Source of the DNA: Aquibaculum sediminis
GTDB taxonomy: Bacteria > Pseudomonadota > Alphaproteobacteria > Kiloniellales > DSM-21159
Assembly (NCBI RefSeq): GCF_040712085.1
Contig: NZ_JBFCVK010000006.1
Coordinates: 1-64,000 of the forward strand
Direction of reading: 5' to 3'
Length of the DNA stretch: 64,000 bases
Numbering within the stretch: position 1 is the first letter of the stretch; each line of letters begins with the position of its first letter. The notes below the pieces were generated by a model. It was given only the letters and a program-made list of their open reading frames with translations. It had not been told where the DNA came from and did not search any database. Below are positions 17,219-27,259 of this stretch, piece after piece. Both the position numbers and the translations under genes were made by a program.

Positions 17219-18756
17219 ACCATTGGATTCTCGTCCCTATCGTCCTGCCGTCGCTGCTGGCGCCACTGATCGTTCTGGCGGCGCGGCACGATATCGTGCT
17301 GCAGCGCTGCTTCTCCCTGGCCGGGGTGACGGCCATGCTGGCGGTGTCCATCGGACTGCTCGTCCAGGCAGCCGGCAGGCCGCCGCAGGTCTATGACCTT
17401 GGCAACTGGCCGGCGCCTTTCGGGATCGTCATGGTCCTGGACCGCCTGTCGGCGCTGATGCTGGTGCTGGCTTCCCTGCTGGCCCTGCTGGTGCTGATCT
17501 ATGCCGTGCAGACCTGGGACTCCCGCGGTCGACACTTCCACGCGCTGTTCCAGTTCCAGATGATGGGCGTCGCCGGGGCCTTCCTCACCGGCGACCTCTT
17601 CAACCTCTTCGTCTTCTTCGAGGTGCTGCTGATCGCCTCCTACGGCCTCATGCTGCACGGCGCCGGCGCCGAACGCCTGCGTGCCGGCTTTCAGTACGTG
17701 GCCGTCAACCTGGCGGGGTCCACTCTCTTCCTCGTGGCGCTTGGCCTGATCTACGGCGTCACCGGTACGCTGAACATGGCCGACCTGGCCGTGCGCGTGC
17801 CGCTGGTGCCGGAGTCCGATCAGGCATTGCTGCGCACCGGTGGTCTGCTGCTCCTCATCGTGTTCGCCATCAAGGCGGCACTGGTCCCGCTGCACTTCTG
17901 GCTGCCGCAGACCTATGCCGCCGCCAGCGCGCCGGTTGCGGCCCTCTTCGCCATCATGACCAAGGTGGGTGCCTATTCCATCCTGCGGGTCTTCACCCTG
18001 ATCTTCGGAGAGGGGGCCGGCGAGATGGCCTGGCTGGCCGCACCCTGGCTGATGCCCGCAGCCCTGGTCACCCTGGTGCTGGGCATGGTGGGAGTGGTGG
18101 CGGCGCGCAACCTGCGCTGGATGGTCTGTTTCGGCACCATCGGCTCCATGGGCACCCTCCTGATCGCCTTGGGCGCCTTCACCGTCACGGCGACATCTGC
18201 CGGGCTGTACTATCTCGTGCATTCCACCTTCGTGGCAGCGGCCCTGTTTCTCCTGGCGGACCAGGTTGCCCAGCGACGGGGCAGCCATGACGACAGCCTG
18301 GCTCCCGCGCCGCGCTATCCGCACATCGGCCTGCTCTCGGCACTCTTCTTCGTTGCCGCCATCGCCATGGTGGGTATGCCGCCCCTGAGCGGATTCGTCG
18401 GCAAGCTGCTGATTCTCGACGGCGTGCGCGGGGTGCCGCTCGGAAGCTGGGCCTGGGTGCTGCTCCTTAGCACCTCGGTGTTGATGCTGCTGGGCTTCGC
18501 GCGTGCCGGTAGCCGGGTCTTCTGGAAGCCCACGGCAATCGAGGAAGATGCCGGTGAGGCCGAAGTTGCGGCACGTCCGGCCGCCCTGCCGCTGGTGGCG
18601 ATCGCCCTGCTGCTGTTCTCGACGGTGCTACTCACGGCCTTTGCCGGCCCGGTGATGGACTTCCTCGACGGCACGGCAGCGCAGCTTTTCGAGCCTCGCG
18701 GTTACATCGCGGCGGTCTTGGGCCCGGAAGCCCCTTTCACGGTGTCAGATTTCTGA
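17215..18756 (+). CDS. mrpD: Na+/H+ antiporter subunit D
   Basis: A 513-residue membrane subunit homologous to NuoM/NuoN, with about 14 helices. The first conserved charged helix is FNLFVFFEVLLIASYGLML (Glu), and the second is IVFAIKAALVPLHFWLPQTYA (Lys); these residues line the proton path in the family. TKVGAYSILRVFTLIFGE is the typical broken-helix region. It starts within the mrpC stop (4-base overlap), implying translational coupling. It works only within the whole Mrp complex. Confidence 0.94.
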   Translation: MNHWILVPIVLPSLLAPLIVLAARHDIVLQRCFSLAGVTAMLAVSIGLLVQAAGRPPQVYDLGNWPAPFGIVMVLDRLSALMLVLASLLALLVLIYAVQTWDSRGRHFHALFQFQMMGVAGAFLTGDLFNLFVFFEVLLIASYGLMLHGAGAERLRAGFQYVAVNLAGSTLFLVALGLIYGVTGTLNMADLAVRVPLVPESDQALLRTGGLLLLIVFAIKAALVPLHFWLPQTYAAASAPVAALFAIMTKVGAYSILRVFTLIFGEGAGEMAWLAAPWLMPAALVTLVLGMVGVVAARNLRWMVCFGTIGSMGTLLIALGAFTVTATSAGLYYLVHSTFVAAALFLLADQVAQRRGSHDDSLAPAPRYPHIGLLSALFFVAAIAMVGMPPLSGFVGKLLILDGVRGVPLGSWAWVLLLSTSVLMLLGFARAGSRVFWKPTAIEEDAGEAEVAARPAALPLVAIALLLFSTVLLTAFAGPVMDFLDGTAAQLFEPRGYIAAVLGPEAPFTVSDF

Positions 18757-18770
18757 GGCAGGACGAGCCG

Positions 18771-19262
18771 ATGCTCAAACGCGTCATTCCGAACCCCCTT
18801 CTGACCCTCGTGCTGACCGGGGTCTGGCTGCTGTTGATGAACGACTTCAGCGTCGGGGCCCTCATCCTGGGCCTGCTGCTCGGCCTGCTGATCCCCTACT
18901 TCACCCGGCGGTTCTGGCCCAATGCGCCGCGGGTCTACAAACCCTTCCGGATCGCCAGCTACTGCCTTGTGGTGCTCTGGGACATCGTGATCGCCAACGT
19001 CCAGGTGGCTTACCTGATCCTGTTCAAGAAGAACGAGGAACTGCGCCCGATCTTCGTGAGCATCCCGCTGGATCTCAAGACCCCGGAGGCGATTGCCGTT
19101 CTCGCAGGCACGATCACCATGACGCCGGGCACGGTCAGCAGCGACCTTTCCGCGGACAACCGCAGCCTCTTGGTGCATTGCCTAGATACCGGCGATCCGG
19201 AGACGACGGTGCGGGACATCAAGCAGCGCTATGAAGCGCGCCTCAGGGAGATCTTCGAATGA
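18771..19262 (+). CDS. mrpE: Na+/H+ antiporter subunit E
   Basis: A 163-residue membrane protein of the MrpE family, with N-terminal helices (NPLLTLVLTGVWLLLM, FSVGALILGLLLGLLIPYFT) and a soluble C-terminal part containing ITMTPGTVSSDLSAD, a well-conserved MrpE stretch. It is a structural subunit of the antiporter with no counterpart in complex I. It begins 14 bases after mrpD, and its stop overlaps the mrpF start. Confidence 0.93.
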   Translation: MLKRVIPNPLLTLVLTGVWLLLMNDFSVGALILGLLLGLLIPYFTRRFWPNAPRVYKPFRIASYCLVVLWDIVIANVQVAYLILFKKNEELRPIFVSIPLDLKTPEAIAVLAGTITMTPGTVSSDLSADNRSLLVHCLDTGDPETTVRDIKQRYEARLREIFE

Positions 19263-19528
19263 TCGCCGCTGCCATCACCTTCGGCTTTGCCGCCATCGGC
19301 CTGGCGCTTCTGCTGAATCTCTACCGACTGGCGCTCGGACCCGGCATGCCCGACCGAATCCTGGCGCTGGACACCATGGTCATCAACGCCATCGCCCTGA
19401 TCATGCTCTACGGCATCGCCCAGGAAACCACGGTCTACTTCGAAGCGGCCCTGCTGTTCGCGATGGTCGGATTCGTCTCCACCGTGGCCTTTTGCAAGTT
19501 CATCCTGCGCGGCGACATCATCGAATAG
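19259..19528 (+). CDS. mrpF: Na+/H+ antiporter subunit F
   Basis: An 89-residue protein with three membrane helices; the middle one holds the conserved PDRILALDTMVINAIALI with the acidic residues typical of MrpF. It overlaps the mrpE stop by 4 bases. MrpF and MrpG are needed for assembly and ion movement through the Mrp complex. Confidence 0.93.
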   Translation: MIAAAITFGFAAIGLALLLNLYRLALGPGMPDRILALDTMVINAIALIMLYGIAQETTVYFEAALLFAMVGFVSTVAFCKFILRGDIIE

Positions 19529-19540
19529 GGAGGAGAGGAC

Positions 19541-19933
19541 ATGGACTTTCTTGCGGAAGCATTCGTTGCCTTCCTGATCGTCGTCGGCGGCATCTTCGGG
19601 CTGGTGGGTTCCTATGGCCTGGCAAAGCTCCCGGACACCATGATGCGCCTGCACGCCCCTACCAAGGCCACCACGCTGGGCGTCGGCAGCATCCTGATCG
19701 CGTCGATGGCCTATTTCCTGTTCTTCGAGAACCTTTTCTCCGTCCATGAACTGCTCATCACGCTGTTCCTCTTCATCGCAGCGCCGCTGACCGCCAACGT
19801 GATCGCCAAGGCGCATCTGCACGACGACCGCGTCGACCCCAAACAGCTCCCCGCCCCCGATCCCCAGGCCTCGGGTCAGGTGCCCGGCTGGTCCACCTTC
19901 GACCCGGAGGCTGAGCGCCAGGACGTGCGCTAA
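19541..19933 (+). CDS. mrpG: Na+/H+ antiporter subunit G
   Basis: A 130-residue final subunit with three helices and the MrpG signature KLPDTMMRLHAPTKATTLGV. The C-terminal 35 residues are polar and cytoplasmic. GGGAGGAGAGG precedes ATG 19541. The operon mrpAB-C-D-E-F-G is thus complete. It should exchange Na+ (or K+, Li+) for H+, and so serve salt and alkali tolerance. Confidence 0.93.
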   Translation: MDFLAEAFVAFLIVVGGIFGLVGSYGLAKLPDTMMRLHAPTKATTLGVGSILIASMAYFLFFENLFSVHELLITLFLFIAAPLTANVIAKAHLHDDRVDPKQLPAPDPQASGQVPGWSTFDPEAERQDVR

Positions 19934-19975
19934 AGTCTCGACGTGCGTTGAGGTAACGCTGCCACCACGGCGGGC

Positions 19976-20004
19976 TTGACCAGGAATCAGAACAACACTA
20001 GAAC
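19976..20004 (+). promoter_or_regulatory. Promoter of lexA
   Basis: TTGACC (19976-19981) and TAGAAC (19999-20004) are exactly 17 bases apart. The -10 hexamer overlaps the second half of the LexA box, so bound LexA would block RNA polymerase. The lexA start lies 53 bases downstream. Confidence 0.75.
19990..20004 (+). promoter_or_regulatory. LexA (SOS) operator, alphaproteobacterial type
   Basis: GAAC (19990-19993), seven bases, then GAAC (20001-20004) is a perfect match to the direct-repeat GAAC-N7-GAAC box recognised by LexA in most alphaproteobacteria. It lies within the lexA promoter and implies autoregulation. Confidence 0.85.
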
Positions 20005-20057
20005 AAGTGTAGGTTTCCGCTTCGTTCCGTTGCGGGCCGGCAAAGGAGACGCCCGTC

Positions 20058-20810
20058 ATGCTGACCCGTAAGCAGCACCAGCTCCTGCTCTTTCTTCATC
20101 GCCACCTGAGCGAGGAAGGCGTATCGCCGTCCTTCGACGAGATGAAGGATGCGCTCTCGCTCAAATCGAAATCCGGTATCCACCGATTGATTACCGGCCT
20201 GGAGGAGCGGGGCTTCATTCGCCGCCTGCCGCACCGCGCCCGCGCCATCGAGATCCTGCGGCTGCCTGACGAAGTGGCAGGGCAGCATGGCCATAGTCCC
20301 TCTGCCGTCACCGGCGAAGCGCGGCGTTTCACTCCGAGTGTGGTGGAGGGCGCGCGGGCTTCAGCCGCCCCGCTGCGCGCACAGGGAAAGCCGCCGCAGG
20401 GAGCAGCAATTCCGGGTGGCGAAAGCGCAATCGCCGCACTCCCGCTCTATGGACGCATTGCCGCCGGCACGCCGATCGAGGCATTGCGCGACGAGTCGAA
20501 CTATATGCAGGTGCCGCGCAGCCTGCTGAGCCGCGGCGACCACTACGCCCTCGAGGTCGAAGGCGATTCGATGATCGAGGCCGGCATTCACGACGGTGAC
20601 ACGGTCATCATCCAGCGATGCGAGGACGCCGAGAACGGGGAAATCGTGGTCGCGCTTGTGGACGGCGAAGAAGTCACCCTCAAACGCCTGCGCAAGCGCA
20701 AGGGCGCAATCGCTCTCGAGCCTGCCAATCCCACCTTCGAAACCCGGCTTTTCCCGCCGGATCGGGTGCAGGTGCAGGGACGCCTGGTCGGACTGATTCG
20801 CCGCTACTGA
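20058..20810 (+). CDS. lexA: LexA repressor, SOS regulator
   Basis: A 250-residue repressor of the SOS response that cleaves itself when RecA is activated by single-stranded DNA. The N-terminal winged helix (MLTRKQHQLLLFLHRHLSEE, SPSFDEMKDALSLKSKSGI) binds the operator. A long flexible linker (about residues 71-124) is followed by the S24 peptidase domain with cleavage site Ala136-Gly137 in YGRIAAGTP, nucleophile Ser171 in VEGDSMIEAG and general base Lys209 in EEVTLKRLRK. The protein is somewhat longer than E. coli LexA (202) because of the linker. It has its own promoter with a LexA box and is convergent with comEC. Confidence 0.95.
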   Translation: MLTRKQHQLLLFLHRHLSEEGVSPSFDEMKDALSLKSKSGIHRLITGLEERGFIRRLPHRARAIEILRLPDEVAGQHGHSPSAVTGEARRFTPSVVEGARASAAPLRAQGKPPQGAAIPGGESAIAALPLYGRIAAGTPIEALRDESNYMQVPRSLLSRGDHYALEVEGDSMIEAGIHDGDTVIIQRCEDAENGEIVVALVDGEEVTLKRLRKRKGAIALEPANPTFETRLFPPDRVQVQGRLVGLIRRY

Positions 20811-20844
20811 GAGACAGGCCGGCGGTGCCATCGGCTGACAACAG

Positions 20845-22965
20845 CTAGTCCGCATTGATCCGGCTCCAAGGGCGGTGACCACGCTGTTCCGAAACTCGCT
20901 GCAAGCGATAGCGCCCCGCACCTTCCAGCCACAGTGCCAGTCCGCCATGGCGGCGAAGGTCGCGCCGATCGATCACCTGTTCTGGTCGACCGACACCTTC
21001 AGCGCAGCCGGGCGGTACGGGAATCGCGGCCAACAGCAGGTCGGCCCGCCGGCAATCCTCCTCCAGGGCGTCCCCCTCGAAGACCACAGCCACCTCGAGT
21101 CCGCCGCGAGCCAGTACGCACCCCAGGTCGTCGCAGGCGATGCGAGGATGGGAAAGATCTCCGGCCTGCGGCAAGCGTTCGCCTTCCGCCAGCCCTGCCC
21201 GCCCGAGCCACTGCTCGGCGGAGAAGCGATTGACGCGGCGCGAATTGAACAGCAGTTCACCTTCCCGCCCCTGAACCGCCAGCAGCCGTCCGTCCCCTGA
21301 CAGCACCAGGTCCGGGGGCGAGGTCCAGGCGCTGGATGCCAGGCCGAACAGAAGCGGCAGCAGCCCGGCGAACCGCCAGGGCCTGCGCCAAAGACACAGC
21401 CAGAGTCCGCCAGCAACGCAGGCGATGAACCCCCAGGACGCCATGGCCGGTAGACGCAGGACCGCGCCTTCGAGTGCGGCGACCGAGCCGGCAACCCGCA
21501 GAACGACGTCGATCCCCTGCCCCATCAACCAGAGCGGCGGCGCCTCCCATCCCAGCGGCATGACCAGCAAGGACACAATGGCGAGCGGCATGACCAGCAT
21601 CGCGGTGACAGGCACGGCGAAAAGATTGGCCACTATGCCGTAGAGGGGCACGGTCTCGAAGTGGTGCAGGGTGAAGGGCGCTGTGGCCACACCGGCGATG
21701 AGCGAGGTCAACAGCAGTCCGCCGAGATAGACCAGGGGCCGGGGATACTGCCGTATACCACCGTCGCGCCAGCGCCGTTCGCGCCAGGACCGCAGCGCCT
21801 CGTAGCCGGCAACCAGTGCCACGACGGCGGCGAAGGACAGCTGGAAGCTGGCGGACAGTAGACTTTCCGGGGTTAAGAGCAGCACCGCAATCGCTGCCCA
21901 GGCGACCAGACGCAAGCTGATGGCGGTGCGGTCGGTCAGAACCCCCAGCAGCACCAGCGCCGTCATCAGGAATGCCCTCTGGGTCGGAACCGGCGCGCCC
22001 GCAAGCAGCAGATAGACTCCGGCTCCGAGCAGGGCCACCACGGCGGCATAGCGTTTGATGGGATGGCGCAGCGCCACTGCCGGCCAGAGCGCCAGGCCTG
22101 AGCGGACGACGAGGAAGAGCGATCCGGCCACGAGCCCGATATGAAGGCCTGAGATAGCCAACAGATGCGCCAGCCCCGAATCCCGCACGGCCTCCAGCGC
22201 CTCCGACTGGATGGCGCCGCGCTGACCCGTCAGCAGCGCCACCGCCACCCCGGCACTGGGCTGAGGCAGAGCGGCCAGCACCCGTTCGGTTACGGTCTGA
22301 CGCATGCCGCTCCAGAAGCCTTGCCAGCGCGCAGCCAGCCCCTGCGTCTGCGGTGCTTCGGCTATCAGTTCGGGCGGCCCGAAGGCAAAGCCCACGCCAC
22401 CCAGCCGCTGAAACCAGGCAGCACGGGCGAAATCGTAATCGCCCGGCGCCGCCGGAGCCGGCGGCGGGCGCACGCGCGCGAGAAAGCGTAGTCGGGTTCC
22501 CGGCGCGACCGAGCCGCTGGCCGAACGCGCGGCGATGCGCAGGTAGGCCGGCGTGGCATCGGAGGACACGTCCTCGAGCACTGCCTCGTCGAGCAGGAAG
22601 CGATAGCCGCGCAACAACGGCTCCGCGGCCACCACCCGCCCTTCCACGTTGATCGGCCCGATCTCACGCGTCAGCACCGGAGCCGCAACGGAGTGGCTGC
22701 GCAGTTGCGCAACCTGGAAGCCGAGCAGGCAGACGGCGCAGATCAGCGTCAGCAGCACCCGCTCCCGGTCGCGCCGCCAGCGCAATGCCGTCGCAGCCAG
22801 CGCGCCCCAGAGTGGGAGCGTCGTCAACAGCGGCGGCTCGACAGGCAAGAGGAAGTAAATCGCGATGCCAAGCGCCAGCAGCGGCGCAAGCCAGAGGATC
22901 CAGCGCTCCCGCTCCTCCAGCAGGCGGGTGAACAGGAAAGCGCGCAGATGGGCTGCTGTCGGCAT
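20845..22965 (-). CDS. comEC: ComEC/Rec2 family DNA-uptake channel protein
   Basis: A 706-residue polytopic inner-membrane protein that in competent bacteria carries single-stranded DNA into the cytoplasm. It has an N-terminal DUF4131 region with helices, a small OB-like periplasmic part, and the Competence domain with GLAHLLAISGLHIGLVAGSLF and further helices. The C-terminal region (SGDGRLLAVQG, FNSRRVNRFSAEQWL) is the reduced, metal-site-poor beta-lactamase-like domain usual in alphaproteobacteria. ATG 22965 is taken as the start; TTG 23052 is an upstream alternative. Convergent with lexA and divergent from gltX, an order common in this class. No other competence gene is in the window. Confidence 0.88.
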   Translation of the reverse strand: MPTAAHLRAFLFTRLLEERERWILWLAPLLALGIAIYFLLPVEPPLLTTLPLWGALAATALRWRRDRERVLLTLICAVCLLGFQVAQLRSHSVAAPVLTREIGPINVEGRVVAAEPLLRGYRFLLDEAVLEDVSSDATPAYLRIAARSASGSVAPGTRLRFLARVRPPPAPAAPGDYDFARAAWFQRLGGVGFAFGPPELIAEAPQTQGLAARWQGFWSGMRQTVTERVLAALPQPSAGVAVALLTGQRGAIQSEALEAVRDSGLAHLLAISGLHIGLVAGSLFLVVRSGLALWPAVALRHPIKRYAAVVALLGAGVYLLLAGAPVPTQRAFLMTALVLLGVLTDRTAISLRLVAWAAIAVLLLTPESLLSASFQLSFAAVVALVAGYEALRSWRERRWRDGGIRQYPRPLVYLGGLLLTSLIAGVATAPFTLHHFETVPLYGIVANLFAVPVTAMLVMPLAIVSLLVMPLGWEAPPLWLMGQGIDVVLRVAGSVAALEGAVLRLPAMASWGFIACVAGGLWLCLWRRPWRFAGLLPLLFGLASSAWTSPPDLVLSGDGRLLAVQGREGELLFNSRRVNRFSAEQWLGRAGLAEGERLPQAGDLSHPRIACDDLGCVLARGGLEVAVVFEGDALEEDCRRADLLLAAIPVPPGCAEGVGRPEQVIDRRDLRRHGGLALWLEGAGRYRLQRVSEQRGHRPWSRINAD

Positions 22966-23189
22966 GACCCGCCTTGTGCGGCCGGTGAAAGGGGCGATTG
23001 CTATTTTAGACTGTTTTTCTAACCTGAACACTCCTTGAGACGGAAGCGACAAGCAGGCCTGAACGGGCCCAGCTGTCGTCGCCCGTGCGCGCGGCTTTCT
23101 CCTGTGCTAGACACGCCGTCGCGTGGTCACACTGCCGCGGCATGCAGGCTGCGTTCCTTGTTCGAACTTACAGGAGGCCACTCCGGCGC

Positions 23190-24611
23190 ATGAGTGTCGT
23201 CACCCGCTTTGCTCCCTCCCCAACAGGGTTCCTGCACATAGGCGGCGCCCGTACGGCGCTGTTCAACTGGCTCTATGCCCGGCACCACGGTGGGCAGTTC
23301 CGTCTGCGCATCGAGGACACTGACCGCAAGCGCTCGACCCCGGAAGCGATCGAGGCGATCCTCGATGGTCTGCAATGGCTGGGTCTGGGGTGGGACGACG
23401 AGGTTGTTTACCAGTCCGCACGCGCCGAGCGGCACGCGGAACTGGCACGCGCGCTGCTGGCGAGCGGCCACGCCTACCACTGCTATGCGAGCCAGGAAGA
23501 GCTGGAGCAGATGCGCCAGCTTGCCCGGGCGGAAGGCCGCCCGATGCGCTACGATGGGCGTTGGCGCGATCGCGATCCGGCCGAAGCGCCCGAAGGCGTG
23601 GACCCGGTCGTGCGCCTGAAAGCGCCCACCGAGGGCGAGACGGTGATCGAGGATGAGGTCCAGGGCAGCGTCCGCGTCGCCAACGAGCAACTGGACGACA
23701 TGGTGCTGCTGCGCGCCGACGGCTCCCCGACCTACATGCTTTCCGTGGTGGTGGACGACCACGACATGGGCATCACTCATGTCATTCGCGGCGACGACCA
23801 TTTGACCAACGCCTTCCGCCAGACCCAGCTCTACCGGGCGCTGGGCTGGGACGTACCGCGCTTTGCCCACATACCGCTGATTCATGGCCCCGATGGCGCC
23901 AAGCTCTCCAAGCGCCACGGCGCCCTGGGCGTGGAGACATACCGCGACATGGGCTACCTGCCGGAAGCGCTGCGCAACTATCTGCTGCGGCTCGGCTGGG
24001 GCCACGGCGACGAGGAAATCATCTCCACCGAGCAGGCAATCGCCTGGTTCGACCTGCCCGCCGTCGGCCGTTCGGCCTCGCGCTTCGATTTCCAGAAGCT
24101 GGAGCATCTGAACGCCCACTATCTGCGCGAAGCCGATGTTGCCCGGCTGGTCGATCTCATCGTTGAACGCTTTGAGGAAGAGGTGGGCGCAACCGGGCGC
24201 CAGCGCCTGCTCGCCGGCATGGCCGGATTGAAGCCGCGGGCGCGTACCCTTGTCGAACTGGCTGAACTGGCGCACTTCTACGTCGCGCAGCGGCCACTCA
24301 CGTACAATGCCAAGGCCGAAAAGCTGCTCGCCGCAGAAGCGGCACCGGCATTGCTGAGCGCCCTGCGCGACCATCTGTCGGGCCTGCCCGACTGGACGGA
24401 AGCCGCGATCGAGGAGGCCGTGCGTGCCCAGGCAGAGGCCCAGACGGTCAAGCTGGGTGCCGTGGCGCAGCCGTTGCGCGCAGCTCTGGCTGGCTCCAAC
24501 GTCTCACCTGGCATCTTCGAAGTCGCCGCCGTGCTTGGGCGGGAAGAAGCTTTGGGCCGCATCGACGACGCAATCACCGCAACGAAACAATCAGGCTCTA
24601 CAGCCGATTGA
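23190..24611 (+). CDS. gltX: Glutamyl-tRNA synthetase
   Basis: A 473-residue class I aminoacyl-tRNA synthetase that charges tRNA-Glu (and in many alphaproteobacteria also tRNA-Gln, to be amidated later). The N-terminal Rossmann fold holds the HIGH-type motif in RFAPSPTGFLHIGGARTA, and the KMSKS-type loop is KLSKRHGA. C-terminal helical anticodon-binding domain follows. Start ATG 23190 with AGGAGG 12 bases upstream; upstream in-frame codons are not family-like. Length is normal. It is divergent from comEC and precedes gltA. Confidence 0.95.
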   Translation: MSVVTRFAPSPTGFLHIGGARTALFNWLYARHHGGQFRLRIEDTDRKRSTPEAIEAILDGLQWLGLGWDDEVVYQSARAERHAELARALLASGHAYHCYASQEELEQMRQLARAEGRPMRYDGRWRDRDPAEAPEGVDPVVRLKAPTEGETVIEDEVQGSVRVANEQLDDMVLLRADGSPTYMLSVVVDDHDMGITHVIRGDDHLTNAFRQTQLYRALGWDVPRFAHIPLIHGPDGAKLSKRHGALGVETYRDMGYLPEALRNYLLRLGWGHGDEEIISTEQAIAWFDLPAVGRSASRFDFQKLEHLNAHYLREADVARLVDLIVERFEEEVGATGRQRLLAGMAGLKPRARTLVELAELAHFYVAQRPLTYNAKAEKLLAAEAAPALLSALRDHLSGLPDWTEAAIEEAVRAQAEAQTVKLGAVAQPLRAALAGSNVSPGIFEVAAVLGREEALGRIDDAITATKQSGSTAD

Positions 24612-24721
24612 TCGCGGCGGCATTTCGGCCTTATGCTGCGCTGCACCCATGGCTCGCCCCGGCGAGCTCCCCGCTCAGGGCGGTGCACCGCGCGAGGCAG
24701 GCACTATGGGAAGGGAAGTAA

Positions 24722-26035
<1,314 letters not shown>

Positions 26036-26077
26036 CACCGGGCGGCGCTACGCTGCACCGGAAAAGCCCAAACGCAA

Positions 26078-26112
26078 AACGCCCCGGGGTGCGATCGGCA
26101 GCCCGGGGCGTT
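26078..26112 (-). terminator. Hairpin between convergent gltA and gloA
   Basis: AACGCCCCGGG (26078-26088) and CCCGGGGCGTT (26102-26112) form a perfect 11-bp stem. Read leftwards, the stem ends in TTTT followed by GCG, so it works best for gloA; it may also stop gltA transcripts, since it lies 42 bases after the gltA stop. Confidence 0.65.
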
Positions 26113-26136
26113 GACGTTTCGGAACAGCAGCCTGAT

Positions 26137-26565
26137 TCAGCTCCGCTCGATCAACTCGATCTTGTAGCCGTCTGGGTCCTCGATGAAGGCAATCACGGAG
26201 CCGCCGTGCTTCATCGGTCCGGGCGGGCGGGGAATTTTCACGCCCTCGGCCTCGAGCTTCTCACAGGTGCCGTAGATATCCGGCACGCCGATGGCCAGGT
26301 GCCCGAAGCCCGATCCGTGGGTATAGGGCTCTTCCTGACCCCAGTTGTGGGTCAGTTCGATTACTGTGCTGTTGCTTTCGTCGCCGTAGCCCACGAAAGC
26401 CAGGGTGAATTCACCGCTGGGATAGTCCTGTTTGCGCAGCTGAGACATGCCCAACAGACGCGTATAGAAGTCCAGCGACTTATCCAGGTCCTTCACCCGG
26501 ATCATGGTGTGCAGCATGCGGAAGCCGGACGTGTCTGCGACCGGTGTCGTGCTCGCTTCGCTCAT
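26137..26565 (-). CDS. gloA: Lactoylglutathione lyase (glyoxalase I)
   Basis: A 142-residue VOC-fold metalloenzyme that converts the methylglyoxal-glutathione hemithioacetal into S-lactoylglutathione. Family features are MLHTMIRVKDLDKSLDFYTR with the first metal His, STVIELTHNWG with a metal Glu, GFGHLAIGVPDI with the second His, and FIEDPDGYKIELIER with the last Glu. The length and the lack of the zinc-type insertion suggest the nickel-type bacterial enzyme. It sits 46 bases downstream of fabZ in the same direction, in the place normally held by lpxA, lpxI and lpxB. Confidence 0.93.
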   Translation of the reverse strand: MSEASTTPVADTSGFRMLHTMIRVKDLDKSLDFYTRLLGMSQLRKQDYPSGEFTLAFVGYGDESNSTVIELTHNWGQEEPYTHGSGFGHLAIGVPDIYGTCEKLEAEGVKIPRPPGPMKHGGSVIAFIEDPDGYKIELIERS

Positions 26566-26611
26566 CTTCTCTCCTTTCTGGCAGGCGCCCCACAGAAGGG
26601 GGCGGCCGGTT

Positions 26612-27109
26612 TCAGGTGTCCTCGCGGATCATCGCGCTGAAGGTCGATTCAGCGGCAAGCTGTCCGTCCACCAACACCTCACCCTTGAACTTCCAGAAGG
26701 GGCCGCGGCTGCGTTCCTTCGAGACCTGAATCTCCAACTGGTCACCCGGCACCACGGGCCGGCGGAAACGACAGGAATCGATGGACATGAAGTAGACGAG
26801 TTTGCCCGCGACGCCATCGCCCAGGGTTTCCACCACCAGAACGGCGGCCGTCTGAGCCATCGCTTCCACGATCAGCACGCCAGGCATGACGGGTTGGCGC
26901 GGAAAATGTCCCTGAAAGAAGGCCTCGTTGATGGAGACGTTCTTGATCCCCACGGCACGGACATTGGGCACCATGTCGCGCACGCGATCGATCATCAGCA
27001 TCGGGTAGCGATGCGGAATCATCTCCATGATCTTCAGGATATCGTAGGCTTCGAACTGCTTGCCTGCGTTATCCTGAGCTGTTGCAGCGCCTTCGTTCTT
27101 CTCGGTCAT
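26612..27109 (-). CDS. fabZ: 3-hydroxyacyl-ACP dehydratase FabZ
   Basis: A 165-residue hot-dog-fold dehydratase of fatty-acid elongation, converting 3-hydroxyacyl-ACP to trans-2-enoyl-ACP. The catalytic pair is His68 in FFQGHFPRQPVMPG and Glu82 in VLIVEAMAQTAAV. The N-terminal 20 residues are a polar extension. In most alphaproteobacteria this gene lies between lpxD and lpxA; here the upstream neighbour is skp after 150 bases and the downstream one is gloA. The enzyme remains necessary for phospholipid acyl chains even without lipid A. Confidence 0.95.
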   Translation of the reverse strand: MTEKNEGAATAQDNAGKQFEAYDILKIMEMIPHRYPMLMIDRVRDMVPNVRAVGIKNVSINEAFFQGHFPRQPVMPGVLIVEAMAQTAAVLVVETLGDGVAGKLVYFMSIDSCRFRRPVVPGDQLEIQVSKERSRGPFWKFKGEVLVDGQLAAESTFSAMIREDT

Positions 27110-27259
27110 CGAGTTCCCCTGACACCCACCGTTTCCGGCTCGTCATCAGAAAATCCGGAAACAAACGATTGCTGTTTTCCCGGCTTACGCTCGTACCGCT
27201 GCAGAGCGTCGGCAGATTGGGGCCGTCGAACAGCTTCGGCCGCCGACCCCTTGCGCCGA

